Assembly (NCBI GenBank): GCA_027449685.1
Contig: DAIDLC010000001.1
Coordinates: forward strand, 157,353-221,352
DNA from: Ferrovaceae bacterium
Lineage (GTDB): Bacteria; Pseudomonadota; Gammaproteobacteria; Burkholderiales; Ferrovaceae
DNA: 64,000 bases
Direction: 5' to 3'
Position numbers and translations under genes: made by a program. Positions 28,243-37,142 of the stretch are shown here, piece by piece; position 1 is the stretch's first letter; every line of letters begins with the position of its first letter. The notes under the pieces are model-generated. The model saw only the letters and a program-made list of their open reading frames with translations, was not told where the DNA came from and did not search any database.

Positions 28243-29817
28243 ATGAACCAAGATTTACAGAAAACACTCTGGGCCGCCGCCGACAAACTGCGTTCCAACA
28301 TGGAAGCGGCGGAATACAAGCACGTCGTTCTTGGACTCATCTTCCTGAAATACATCTCCGATGCCTTCGGCGAGCGGAAGGAAGAGTTGAGGGCCGCATT
28401 TGCCGACCCCAAGCATGACCTCTACCTTGGCGACGACAGCCAGATTCCCTCGCTGCTGGAAGACCGCGCTTACTACACCATGGCGAATGTCTTCTGGGTG
28501 CCAGAGTCGGCCCGTTGGGAGACGATTCGCAATCAGGCCAAGCAGCCCGACATCGGCAAACGGATTGATGATGCTCTCATCGTCATCGAGCAGGACAACG
28601 CAAGATTAAAAGGTATCCTCGACAAGCGTTTCGCCCGCGCCCAGCTCGCAGACGGCAAGCTCGGCGAACTCATCGACCTCGTGTCGAGCATCGGCTTCGG
28701 CGGCAAGGACAAGGCTAAGGACGTTCTCGGTCAAGTCTATGAATACTTTCTCGGCCAGTTCGCCAGTGCCGAGGGCAAGAAGGGCGGCCAGTTCTACACG
28801 CCCGCCTCCGTGGTCAAGGTGTTGGTCGAGGTGCTGTCGCCACATCGGGGCAAGGTTTATGACCCGTGCTGCGGTTCGGGCGGCATGTTCGTCCAGTCCG
28901 AGAAGTTCATGGAGTCGCACGGCGGCAAGTTCGGCGACATCTCCATCTACGGGCAGGAAGCCAACCCGACGACGTGGCGGCTGGTGGCGATGAACCTTGC
29001 CATTCGCGGCATGGACTTCAATCTCGGCAAGGAACCCGCCGACACCTTCCACCGCGACCAGCATCCCGACCTGCGGGCTGATTACGTCCTCGCCAATCCG
29101 CCGTTCAATATCTCCGACTGGGGCGGCGACAAGCTGGCCTCCGACCCCCGTTGGGTGTATGGCACGCCGCCGACGGGCAATGCCAACTATGGCTGGTTGC
29201 AACACATCCTCTGGCACCTGAAACCGACGGGGACGGCGGGCGTGGTGCTCGCCAACGGCTCCATGTCCTCGAACACCAACAACGAGGGAGCCATCCGCAA
29301 GGCGATGGTCGAGGGCGACGCGGTGGAGGTCATGGTGGCCCTGCCGCCGCAACTGTTTTTCAACACGCCGATTCCCGCCTGCCTGTGGTTTCTCGCCAAG
29401 GACAAGACGAAGGGCGGACGCAACCGCAAGGGCGAGTTTCTGTTCATCGACGCACGCAAGCTGGGCCGCATGGAAACCCGCGTCAATCGCGTGTTCGACG
29501 ATGCCGACATCGACAAAATCGCCCGCACCGTGCATGCGTGGCGGCAGGATGGCGAAACGGATGCGACCTATGCCGACGAGGCGGGATTCTGCCGTGCGGT
29601 GAAACTCGACGAAATCAGGGAACACGGCTATGTGCTGACTTCGGGCCGCTATGTTGGCACCGAGGAGGTCGAGGACGATGACGAGGCGTTTTCCGAGAAG
29701 ATGGTGATGCTGACCGCCAAGCTCGCCGAGCAGATGAAGAAGGGCAACGAGCTTGACGGCCTCATCCGCGAGAAGCTCGCCAAGCTGGGCTTTCCATTGG
29801 AGTTGTACAATGACTGA
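28243..29817 (+). CDS. hsdM: Type I restriction-modification DNA methyltransferase subunit
   Basis: Adenine-N6 methyltransferase subunit that works as M2S with HsdS. The 524 residues have the HsdM N-terminal helical domain ([30 protein letters not shown], split across residues 9-40). The S-adenosylmethionine motif is [11 protein letters not shown] and the catalytic motif IV is NPPF. FYTP marks the methylase domain start. ATG 28243 has only a distant GGGAGGG upstream. The last 8 bases overlap the next gene, so translation is coupled. Codon use is GC-rich in the third position, more so than the 3' half of the following hsdS fusion. No hsdR lies nearby. Confidence 0.95.
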   Translation: MNQDLQKTLWAAADKLRSNMEAAEYKHVVLGLIFLKYISDAFGERKEELRAAFADPKHDLYLGDDSQIPSLLEDRAYYTMANVFWVPESARWETIRNQAKQPDIGKRIDDALIVIEQDNARLKGILDKRFARAQLADGKLGELIDLVSSIGFGGKDKAKDVLGQVYEYFLGQFASAEGKKGGQFYTPASVVKVLVEVLSPHRGKVYDPCCGSGGMFVQSEKFMESHGGKFGDISIYGQEANPTTWRLVAMNLAIRGMDFNLGKEPADTFHRDQHPDLRADYVLANPPFNISDWGGDKLASDPRWVYGTPPTGNANYGWLQHILWHLKPTGTAGVVLANGSMSSNTNNEGAIRKAMVEGDAVEVMVALPPQLFFNTPIPACLWFLAKDKTKGGRNRKGEFLFIDARKLGRMETRVNRVFDDADIDKIARTVHAWRQDGETDATYADEAGFCRAVKLDEIREHGYVLTSGRYVGTEEVEDDDEAFSEKMVMLTAKLAEQMKKGNELDGLIREKLAKLGFPLELYND

Positions 29818-30220
29818 GAAACTCGACCTTACGCCGCTGGCGAATGCGGTGAATCGGCTTGCCGAGGGGCTGGCACGTTATGAGAAGGACATCACCGACA
29901 CGCAGATTCGCGATGGCCTGATTCAGCGGTTCGAGTTCAGCTACGAAATCAGCCACAAAATGTTGAAGCGTCATCTCGAAGCGGTGTCGCCGACTCCCGA
30001 ACAGTTCGACGGCATGGCGTTCGCCGACCTGATTCGTTCAGGCAACGAGCAGGGTTTGTTGCTGGGCGACTGGTCGAAGTGGAGGAACTATCGGGAGATG
30101 CGGAGCAAGACCAGCCACACCTACGACGAGGAAGTCGCCATTGAAGTTGTGCAGGGTATTCCCGCGTTTCTTGAAGAGGCACGCTATCTGCTGAAACAAC
30201 TCCAAGAACGGAATCAGTAG
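29810..30220 (+). CDS. hepT: HEPN-domain toxin, HepT-like (HI0074/NTase substrate-binding family)
   Basis: Small all-helical protein of the family paired with minimal nucleotidyltransferases. The ATG at 29810 overlaps hsdM by 8 bases; the track start (29753) lies deep inside hsdM. The 136-residue product contains [21 protein letters not shown], typical of HI0074, and R98-SKTS-H103-T-Y105, an Rx4HxY motif. In characterised HepT toxins this motif is the RNase site, and its tyrosine is AMPylated by MntA to silence the toxin. The partner nucleotidyltransferase follows 4 bases downstream, fused to HsdS. A non-toxic HEPN partner protein is the alternative. Confidence 0.82.
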   Translation: MTEKLDLTPLANAVNRLAEGLARYEKDITDTQIRDGLIQRFEFSYEISHKMLKRHLEAVSPTPEQFDGMAFADLIRSGNEQGLLLGDWSKWRNYREMRSKTSHTYDEEVAIEVVQGIPAFLEEARYLLKQLQERNQ

Positions 30221-30224
30221 CGGC

Positions 30225-31769
30225 ATGGCAGACCAGCCCCTTATCGACATCAGCCCCGAGAACTGGCGAATCGTTCGCGATATCCTGCAACGGCATGTGC
30301 CCGACCGTGAAGTATGGGCCTTCGGTTCGCGGGCGAAATGGACGGCCAAGGAGTTCTCCGACCTCGACATCGCAGTCATCGGTGACGAACCGTTGAGCAT
30401 CGGCGTGATGGCCGAACTGTCAGAATCGTTTCAGGAATCGGCGTTGCCGTTCAAGGTGGATGTCGTGGATTGGGCGGTGATTACGCCGTCGTTCAGGAAG
30501 ATTATCGAGGGCGGAAAAGTCCTATTGAGCAGTGGTGGCCAAGGAAATGAAAGCCTTCGAGGATGGAGAAAAACAACATGGGGCGAACTGGCCACCCTTG
30601 AATATGGAAAATCGCTGCGTGGATATGGCTCAGAAGGCAAATATCAGGTCTATCGAATAAATGGCCCGATAGGTTGGCACTCGCAACCTTTCTGTGAAGT
30701 TCCTAGCGTAGTAATAGGCCGAAAAGGAGCTTACAGGGGGGTGCATTATTCTCCCGCACCGTTTTTTGTAATCGACACGGCGTTCTTCTTGAAGCCGAAA
30801 GTAGATTTCGACATTAAGTGGGCCTACTACCAGCTTCTTACGCAAGACATCAATGGAATGGACAGCGGTTCGGCTATTCCATCTACAAGCAGGGACGAGT
30901 TTTATAAGCTTCAAGTCTTGGTTCCACCGCTCTCAGAACAACGTGAAATGTCCGCAGTTCTGACAGCATTTGACGACAAAATCTCGTTGCTACGCGAAGC
31001 CAACGTAACCCTCGAAGCCATCGCCCAAGCACTGTTCAAGTCGTGGTTCGTCGATTTCGACCCTGTGCGGGCGAAGGCGGAAGGCCGCGAGCCCGAGGGG
31101 GTGCCGCCAGAGATAGCCGAGCTTTTCCCGAGTGAGTTCGAGGATTCGGAGCTTGGGGAGATTCCTCAGGGATGGAAAACGAAACCAGTTTATGACTTGG
31201 CGGAATACATAAACGGGGCGGCATACAAGGCGTTTTCGCCAAATGGAGAAGAAAGAGGTCTGCCAATCATTAAGATTGCTGAGTTAAAAGCAGGAATCAC
31301 TTCCCAGACGGCATACTCTGATGTATCCATGCCAGAAAAATACCTTCTCGAAACTGGCGACATATTGCTCTCTTGGTCTGGCAATCCTGATACCTCAATC
31401 GGCACGTTTATTTGGCATCACGGACGAGCTTGGCTCAATCAGCACATATTCCGAGTAGTGATTCAGCAAGCGGCTGAGCGTCCGTTCGTTCTTCAAACGT
31501 TGAAACATCTGCGTCCTGTGTTTGCTGAGCTTGCACGTAACAAGCAAACAACTGGTCTTGGGCACTTTACTGTTGCAGACATGAAACGTTTGTTGGTGGT
31601 TCAACCGAACAGTCCAGTGCTTGTCGCATTTGGAGAAATGGTTACACCCATTCATGCCCGCATTTTTGAGAATGAGCAGCAAGCAATAACGCTTACGTCG
31701 CTTCGAGATAGTCTGCTACCGAAACTGATGGCGGGAAATATCACTGTTGGCGGGGACATTGTCGCATGA
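30225..31769 (+). CDS. MntA-like nucleotidyltransferase fused to type I specificity subunit HsdS
   Basis: One 514-residue ORF holds two proteins that are normally separate. Residues about 10-100 are a minimal nucleotidyltransferase (HI0073/MntA type) with GS-x10-DxD (GSRAKWTAKEFSDLD) and a third aspartate in VDVVDW; the family glycine after GSRA(K/R) is tryptophan. Residues about 110-514 are HsdS: a first target-recognition domain, the central conserved coiled coil (LSEQREMSAVLTAFDDKISLL ... FKSWFVDFDPVRAKAEG, split), a second recognition domain and a C-terminal helix (SLRDSLLPKLMAGNITV). No stop or frameshift separates them; an ATG near the junction (in AGGAAATGAAAG) is out of frame. It lies 4 bases after hepT. 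Confidence 0.88.
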   Translation: MADQPLIDISPENWRIVRDILQRHVPDREVWAFGSRAKWTAKEFSDLDIAVIGDEPLSIGVMAELSESFQESALPFKVDVVDWAVITPSFRKIIEGGKVLLSSGGQGNESLRGWRKTTWGELATLEYGKSLRGYGSEGKYQVYRINGPIGWHSQPFCEVPSVVIGRKGAYRGVHYSPAPFFVIDTAFFLKPKVDFDIKWAYYQLLTQDINGMDSGSAIPSTSRDEFYKLQVLVPPLSEQREMSAVLTAFDDKISLLREANVTLEAIAQALFKSWFVDFDPVRAKAEGREPEGVPPEIAELFPSEFEDSELGEIPQGWKTKPVYDLAEYINGAAYKAFSPNGEERGLPIIKIAELKAGITSQTAYSDVSMPEKYLLETGDILLSWSGNPDTSIGTFIWHHGRAWLNQHIFRVVIQQAAERPFVLQTLKHLRPVFAELARNKQTTGLGHFTVADMKRLLVVQPNSPVLVAFGEMVTPIHARIFENEQQAITLTSLRDSLLPKLMAGNITVGGDIVA

Positions 31770-32494
31770 CTGTCGATAAGTGTTGCGGCCCTGATTATTC
31801 CGCCACGAGAATCCCGCAATAATCCGCGCTGAAATGGGGGAGGCATCCCGGGATGATTCCCCAGGTGGGGTAATGCGGGAAGGTGGAAGAAAGTGAATCA
31901 GGGTGATGCCCTGAAAGAGCCTTGTTATGAACACAAGGATTTCTCAGGGGGTGTGGGGTTTAGGGGGATGGCAGATCTGGGAAGAGGACGAGTTGTCTAG
32001 GTTTGGGAGTGGGATATGTGGGGTTGGTCTTCCTGGAGCGGGGTTTTCTGATTTGTCTGGATCGTGCTTTTTTTAAGTACCGGGCCAGATCGGAGAGGAA
32101 GTCGTCCCACCCTTGTGCCCACCATTAGAGCCACTCTAGGCTAGGCGGGCGATAATCTCCCAGCGCAAAAAAAAACCGCGAATCGCTTCGCGGCTAGTTG
32201 CGCTGCAGCGGGGGAGGGCCACCGCGCCAAGGAGGAGTTCACGACCCAACCACCCATCGGAGGATCTGCGGAGATTGAATCGGTTCTAAATATAGACCAT
32301 TAAGGTACTGATTAACAATCACGTTTATTTGTCATTATCATAAATAAAGAATTATGGATATGGTTTTCAACCCCCATGAGCCATCCATCCGGACAGGTGA
32401 GATCCGGTTTTTCTGATAGAATTGGCACACTTCATCGTGTTCCGGTCGCGTGATCTGAGTCTTTCTACGCATCTATATTTCTGCCTTGACCGGG
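31770..32494. other. Gene-free 3' border of the island
   Basis: About 725 bases without a convincing gene. It contains the perfect 12-bp palindrome CATCCCGGGATG (31844-31855) inside a larger imperfect dyad (TCCCGCA...TGCGGGA), G-rich low-complexity DNA (31920-32050), a nested hairpin (32161-32205) and an AT-rich stretch near 32270-32360 that may carry the rhlE promoter. No copy of the tRNA-Asp 3' end was found, so the right attachment site is not visible. Confidence 0.5.
32161..32205 (-). terminator. Nested inverted repeat with terminator shape on the minus strand
   Basis: CCGCGAA-TCGC-TTCGCGG is preceded by nine A on the plus strand, which on the minus strand is a stem followed by T9. It is enclosed by CAGCGCAA (32161-32168) and TTGCGCTG (32198-32205). 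There is no obvious leftward gene to terminate, so it may be a relic or a barrier against antisense transcription into the island. Confidence 0.6.
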
Positions 32495-32534
32495 TTTGGC
32501 GCAAAACGCTGGAAGGCCGATCAGGAGCATAATA

Positions 32535-34049
32535 GTGAGTTTTGATTCATTGGGGTTGTCCCCCGAGCTTCTCCGCGCAGTGACCGAACAGGGCTATACC
32601 GAACCGACCCCCATTCAGGCGCAGGCCATTCCCTTGATCCTGGCAGGTCGGGACGTTCAGGCCGCCGCCCAAACGGGGACGGGCAAGACGGCCGGTTTTA
32701 CCTTGCCGATTCTGCATCGCCTGCAGCCCTTGGCGAGCAGCAGCGTTTCTCCCGCCAAACATCCCATTCGCTGTCTGGTGCTGACCCCCACACGCGAGTT
32801 GGCCGCGCAAGTTCATGCCAGCGTGCAAACCTACGGAAAATATTTGCCCTTGCGTGCCGCCGTGATTTATGGGGGCGTCAACATGAACCCACAGATCAAG
32901 GAACTGATGGCCGGTGTGGAAATCGTGGTGGCAACGCCCGGTCGCTTGCTGGACCATGTTCAGCAACGCACCATCAATTTGTCTCAAGTGGAAATTCTGG
33001 TGCTGGATGAAGCCGACCGCATGCTGGACATGGGGTTCATTCCAGACATTCGGCGCATTTTGCTCCTGTTGCCCAAGCAACGGCAAAACCTGTTGTTTTC
33101 TGCCACCTTTTCGGACGATATCAAAAAACTCTCCGGGGGCCTGTTACAGGATCCGGTCACCATCGAAGTGGCGCGTCGCAATGCCACAGCAGACCTGGTA
33201 CGGCAAGTCATTTATCCGGTGCATAAGGAGCGCAAACGCGAATTGCTGGTTCACCTGATTCGCACCGAACCAATCCCCCAGGCCATTGTGTTCATGCGCA
33301 CCAAACATGGGGCCAATCGTCTGTGCCACCAGTTGGAGCGCGAGGGGGTTTCGGCGGTCGCCATTCATAGTGACAAAACCCAGGTGCATCGCACGCGTAG
33401 TCTGGAAGAGTTCAAGACCGGCAAGGTCAGTATCCTGGTGGCCACAGATATTGCCGCCCGAGGCCTGGACATCGACCAACTACCCTTTGTGGTGAACTTC
33501 GAATTACCCCATGTTCCCGAGGATTATGTGCATCGCATAGGCCGAACGGGGCGGGCCGGCAGCACCGGACATGCCTATTCCCTGGTTTGCCCCGAAGAAG
33601 CGAAAGAATTGGCAGCCATCGAGCGCCTGATCAAAACCACGCTCGAACAAGTGCCTGTTCCTGGGTTCGACCAGCCCAGCCCAACCCCGGAGGGCATCGA
33701 TGGCAAGGGTATGCGTACTCGCACGGGATTACGCCGCCCAGGGGGGGGGAGCACTGCACGCACGCCAGGGGCTACGGTCGGGCAATCCGCGTCAAGGGCG
33801 GCATCCAGCGGGGCCGGGCAACCAATGCCCGCAACGCACGCAATGGCCGAACCCGGGTTGCAGAGATTGCAAGAGGGAGAAGCGGTGCAGGAGACGCCGG
33901 CGCCCTCCAAGGTTAGACGGGAGCCCAGCGAGCATCACCGGGGGCACTTGTCGCGCGCGCATTTTGGCCGCCCTCCCTTGGCCAGCTTGGGCAAGAAGCC
34001 CAGGGAAATTCCAGCATTGCTGGGTGGTCTGATCAAAAAGAGCACCTGA
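32535..34049 (+). CDS. rhlE: DEAD-box ATP-dependent RNA helicase RhlE
   Basis: RNA helicase linked to ribosome assembly and RNA turnover. The GTG at 32535, with AGGAG 7 bases upstream, gives [16 protein letters not shown], the RhlE N-terminus; the track start is 13 codons earlier and lacks support. Motifs are complete: Q motif [39 protein letters not shown], and [10 protein letters not shown]. The 504 residues include a disordered tail from about 375 rich in Gly, Pro, Ser and Arg, ending with basic segments that may bind RNA. The tail's composition differs from the core. Confidence 0.95.
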   Translation: MSFDSLGLSPELLRAVTEQGYTEPTPIQAQAIPLILAGRDVQAAAQTGTGKTAGFTLPILHRLQPLASSSVSPAKHPIRCLVLTPTRELAAQVHASVQTYGKYLPLRAAVIYGGVNMNPQIKELMAGVEIVVATPGRLLDHVQQRTINLSQVEILVLDEADRMLDMGFIPDIRRILLLLPKQRQNLLFSATFSDDIKKLSGGLLQDPVTIEVARRNATADLVRQVIYPVHKERKRELLVHLIRTEPIPQAIVFMRTKHGANRLCHQLEREGVSAVAIHSDKTQVHRTRSLEEFKTGKVSILVATDIAARGLDIDQLPFVVNFELPHVPEDYVHRIGRTGRAGSTGHAYSLVCPEEAKELAAIERLIKTTLEQVPVPGFDQPSPTPEGIDGKGMRTRTGLRRPGGGSTARTPGATVGQSASRAASSGAGQPMPATHAMAEPGLQRLQEGEAVQETPAPSKVRREPSEHHRGHLSRAHFGRPPLASLGKKPREIPALLGGLIKKST

Positions 34050-34156
34050 ACGCGGGCTCGCAAGTCTTTTTTTCAAAGCCATGCGCTACTTTAAAATGTC
34101 CCCTGTAGGCTTGGCGCTCCGGAGTTGGTGGGAGGTGGACTCTGGAGCCTGACGTC

Positions 34157-34438
34157 GTGTATCTGGACATCCATGCTCAGCCCGGCGCCAAACAAACGGC
34201 CTATGTGGGGCCTCATGGTGATGCGTTGAAGATTCGATTGGCCGCTCAGCCCGAGGACGGCAAGGCCAATCAGGCGCTGCTGCGCTTCCTGGCGCAGGTT
34301 TTTCAGGTGCCGCTGGCGCAGGTATACCTCTGTTCGGGGCATTCCGGGCGGCGCAAGCGGGTTGCCATCACGGGCAGCGCCTTGAGTGTGGCGCAAGTAT
34401 TTGCCCTGGATCCACGCGCTCCATTAAACAAGGGCTGA
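34157..34438 (+). CDS. yggU: DUF167 family protein (YggU)
   Basis: Small conserved protein of unknown biochemical role. The 93 residues show the family pattern HAQPGAKQTAYVG...DALKIRLAAQPEDGKANQALLRFLAQ and SGHSGRRKRVAITG. The start is GTG 34157 with GGAG 9 bases upstream. In many proteobacteria this gene follows yggT; here it lies between rhlE and glcD. Confidence 0.87.
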   Translation: MYLDIHAQPGAKQTAYVGPHGDALKIRLAAQPEDGKANQALLRFLAQVFQVPLAQVYLCSGHSGRRKRVAITGSALSVAQVFALDPRAPLNKG

Positions 34439-34505
34439 AAGTCAAGGCTGGAATCCTCTCCAGTCTTGGGCTATATTTCATAAAACGCCCTCAAGGATTC
34501 CCATC

Positions 34506-35972
34506 ATGTCCGTTTCTTTAACTCAGGCCCAAGTGGCGGCAGCCTTGTCCCAGTGGCTTCCCCCCGGAGCCGTGCTGACCAATCCAGAAGATCTGCGGCC
34601 CTTTGAAACCGACGGATTGACGGCCTATCGGCAGTTGCCCTGGATGGTTTTGTTACCCCAGACGGAAGCGCAGGTGCAATCCATCCTCAAGTATTGTTGC
34701 GAACACCATATTCCTGTGGTGGCTCGAGGTTCGGGCACGGGGTTATCCGGTGGGGCCTTGCCCCATGCCCAGGGGGTGTTGCTTTCCATGGCCCGATTCA
34801 TGGGCATTCTGGACATCGACCCTTTGGCTCGAACCGCCCGGGTACAACCCGGCGTGCGCAACCTGGCCATTTCCGAGGCAGTGGCTCCCATGGGGTTATA
34901 CTATGCCCCCGATCCTTCCTCCCAAATTGCCTGCAGCATTGGGGGTAACGTGGCCGAGAACTCCGGTGGCGTCCACTGCCTGAAATATGGCTTGACCTTG
35001 CATAATGTTCTCAAGGTCCGGGCGGTGACCATGGCGGGCGAGCTCATCGAACTGGGGGCACAGGCCCTGGATGGCCCGGGTTATGACCTGCTGGCACTGA
35101 TTACCGGGAGCGAGGGGTTGTTGGCGGTGATTACCGAAGTGACGGTCAAATTGCTTCCCAAACCGCAACGGGCCCAGGCCATTCTGGCGGCCTTCGACGA
35201 TATCGAAAAGGCTGGGCATGCGGTGGCCCAAATCATTGCCCAAGGAATCATCCCTGCAGGCCTGGAGATGATGGACGGACCGGCAACGCGGGCTGCAGAA
35301 GCCTTCGTGCACGCCAGTTATCCCCTGGAAGCAGAAGCCGTACTGATTTGTGAATCCGATGGTACACCGGAAGAGGTCAGCGACGAGATGGGGCGTATGA
35401 AAGCCATTCTGGAAGCCAGCGGAGCCATTGAAATTCGCTATTCGCAGGACGAGGCCGAGCGCCTTAAATTCTGGGCTGGGCGCAAAGCCGCATTTCCGGC
35501 GGTGGGGCGTTTGTCTCCCGACTATTACTGTATTGACGGCACCATCCCCCGACGTTTTTTGGCACCAGTGCTCAAACGCATCTATGAAATGTCGCGTGAG
35601 TTTGGTCTGGAAGTGGCCAATGTGTTCCATGCGGGGGATGGCAATCTGCACCCCCTCATCCTCTTCGATGCGGCCAAAGAGGGCGAATTTGAACGTACTG
35701 AAGCCTTTGCTGGCAAAATTCTCGAACTCTGCGTGGAAGTGGGGGGAACGATTACGGGCGAACATGGGGTTGGGGTAGAAAAGATCAACCAGATGTGTGT
35801 TCAATTCAGCCCCGAGGAACTGGAAGTGTTCCGCGCCGTCAAGGCCGCCTTCGATCCCCAGGGATTGCTCAACCCGGGTAAAGCCATTCCCACCTTGCAC
35901 CGCTGCGCTGAATGGGGAGGAATGCACGTGCACCATAACCAGTTGCCCCATCCCGAGCTGCCGCGTTTTTGA
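34506..35972 (+). CDS. glcD: Glycolate oxidase subunit GlcD (FAD-linked)
   Basis: Catalytic FAD subunit that oxidises glycolate to glyoxylate. The 488 residues carry the PCMH-type FAD domain (VVARGSGTGLSGGALP; SIGGNVAENSGGVHCLKYG; GSEGLLAVITEV) and the FAD-oxidase C domain (VFHAGDGNLHP; GTITGEHGVG). glcE and glcF follow on the same strand. With the gph phosphatase in this window it would complete 2-phosphoglycolate salvage in an autotroph. D-lactate dehydrogenase of the same family is the alternative, but the DEF triad favours glycolate. Confidence 0.94.
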   Translation: MSVSLTQAQVAAALSQWLPPGAVLTNPEDLRPFETDGLTAYRQLPWMVLLPQTEAQVQSILKYCCEHHIPVVARGSGTGLSGGALPHAQGVLLSMARFMGILDIDPLARTARVQPGVRNLAISEAVAPMGLYYAPDPSSQIACSIGGNVAENSGGVHCLKYGLTLHNVLKVRAVTMAGELIELGAQALDGPGYDLLALITGSEGLLAVITEVTVKLLPKPQRAQAILAAFDDIEKAGHAVAQIIAQGIIPAGLEMMDGPATRAAEAFVHASYPLEAEAVLICESDGTPEEVSDEMGRMKAILEASGAIEIRYSQDEAERLKFWAGRKAAFPAVGRLSPDYYCIDGTIPRRFLAPVLKRIYEMSREFGLEVANVFHAGDGNLHPLILFDAAKEGEFERTEAFAGKILELCVEVGGTITGEHGVGVEKINQMCVQFSPEELEVFRAVKAAFDPQGLLNPGKAIPTLHRCAEWGGMHVHHNQLPHPELPRF

Positions 35973-36057
35973 TCACACCATGACACGGTCTTCTCATGCG
36001 TACTGTTTTTCCTGGCTTTTGTGTTGTGACAGGTTTTCCTGAAGGATCGGATTGTTG

Positions 36058-37107
36058 ATGAATGCTATTTTTCAGTCGTTGCAGGATCAGATTCGTTCGG
36101 CCCATGCGCTCCAGTTGCCCTTGCGCATCGGTGGGGGAGGGAGCAAGCATTTCTGGGTTCGCCCGCAAGGTTCTCAAGTGCTGGATATGCGCTTGTATAC
36201 CGGCGTGGTGGATTATCAACCCAGCGAACTGGTGTTGACGGTACGGGCCGGGACCAGCCTGTCGGATATCGAACATTTGCTGGATCAGCAGGGGCAGATG
36301 CTGGGGTTTGAGCCGCCTCATTTTGGACCGGATGCCACCATTGGTGGCACCCTGGCCTGTGGCTTGTCGGGACCGCGCCGAGCCAGCGTGGGCTCGGCAC
36401 GGGACTTCGTACTGGGGGTGCGCATACTGGATGGATTGGGGCGTGATCTGTCCTTTGGGGGGCGGGTGATCAAGAATGTGGCCGGGTTCGATGTGTCTCG
36501 CCTCATGGTGGGGGCCTGGGGGACTCTTGGTGCGTTGATGGAAGTATCTCTCAAGGTGCTTCCCAAACCTCCTTTCGAGACCACCCTGGAATGGGCCATG
36601 ACGGAACTGGAAGCCTTGGAGTCCATGAATCAATGGGCCGGGCAACCCTTGCCTCTGTCGGCCACCAGCTATCAGAATGGCCGCTTGCGAGTTCGCTTGT
36701 CTGGTGCTGAGGTGGCCGTGCGCGCTGCCATGTGCCATCTGGGGGGGGAAGTAATTCCGGAGGGACCCGCCTGGTGGCTGCAGGTACGGGAACAGCGCGC
36801 TGCCGGGTTTAGCGCGCAGCGTCCCCTATGGCGCTTAAGCGTGCGCAGCAATGCGCCCCCGCTGGGATTTTCTGGCGCCGTGTTGACGGAGTGGGGGGGA
36901 AGCCTGCGCTGGATTGCCTCTGACCATGCCCCCGCACAATTACAACGGGCAGCGCAAGAGGCGGGCGGTCATGCCCTGTTGTTTCGCGGGGGCGACCCCT
37001 TTCGTCCCTTGGGGCATCCCCTGGATCCAGTGCTCATGAACATTAATAAAAACATTAAACAAGTCTTTGATCCGAATAATATATTAAACCAGGGTTTAGG
37101 GGTTTGA
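36058..37107 (+). CDS. glcE: Glycolate oxidase subunit GlcE (FAD-binding)
   Basis: Second flavin-binding subunit. The protein has 349 residues with a PCMH-type FAD domain (LRIGGGGSKHFW; GGTLACGLSGPRRASVGSARD; GRVIKNVAGFDVSRLMVGAWG, split) and a short C-terminal domain ending FDPNNILNQGL. ATG 36058 is used; TTG codons at 36052 and 36055 lie closer to the AAGGA and cannot be excluded. It lies 85 bases after glcD. Confidence 0.93.
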   Translation: MNAIFQSLQDQIRSAHALQLPLRIGGGGSKHFWVRPQGSQVLDMRLYTGVVDYQPSELVLTVRAGTSLSDIEHLLDQQGQMLGFEPPHFGPDATIGGTLACGLSGPRRASVGSARDFVLGVRILDGLGRDLSFGGRVIKNVAGFDVSRLMVGAWGTLGALMEVSLKVLPKPPFETTLEWAMTELEALESMNQWAGQPLPLSATSYQNGRLRVRLSGAEVAVRAAMCHLGGEVIPEGPAWWLQVREQRAAGFSAQRPLWRLSVRSNAPPLGFSGAVLTEWGGSLRWIASDHAPAQLQRAAQEAGGHALLFRGGDPFRPLGHPLDPVLMNINKNIKQVFDPNNILNQGLGV

Positions 37108-37142
37108 AGCCCTGTCCCCTTTCTTGAAGCGTATAACCATCC

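Noticed and set aside
28606-29625. 339-residue ORF antisense to hsdM
   Set aside because: Shadow in GC-rich DNA; the sense strand has all HsdM motifs.
31798-31805. TTCCGCCA as a possible attR copy of the tRNA-Asp end
   Set aside because: Only seven bases match the tRNA 3' end, which is expected by chance in this composition.
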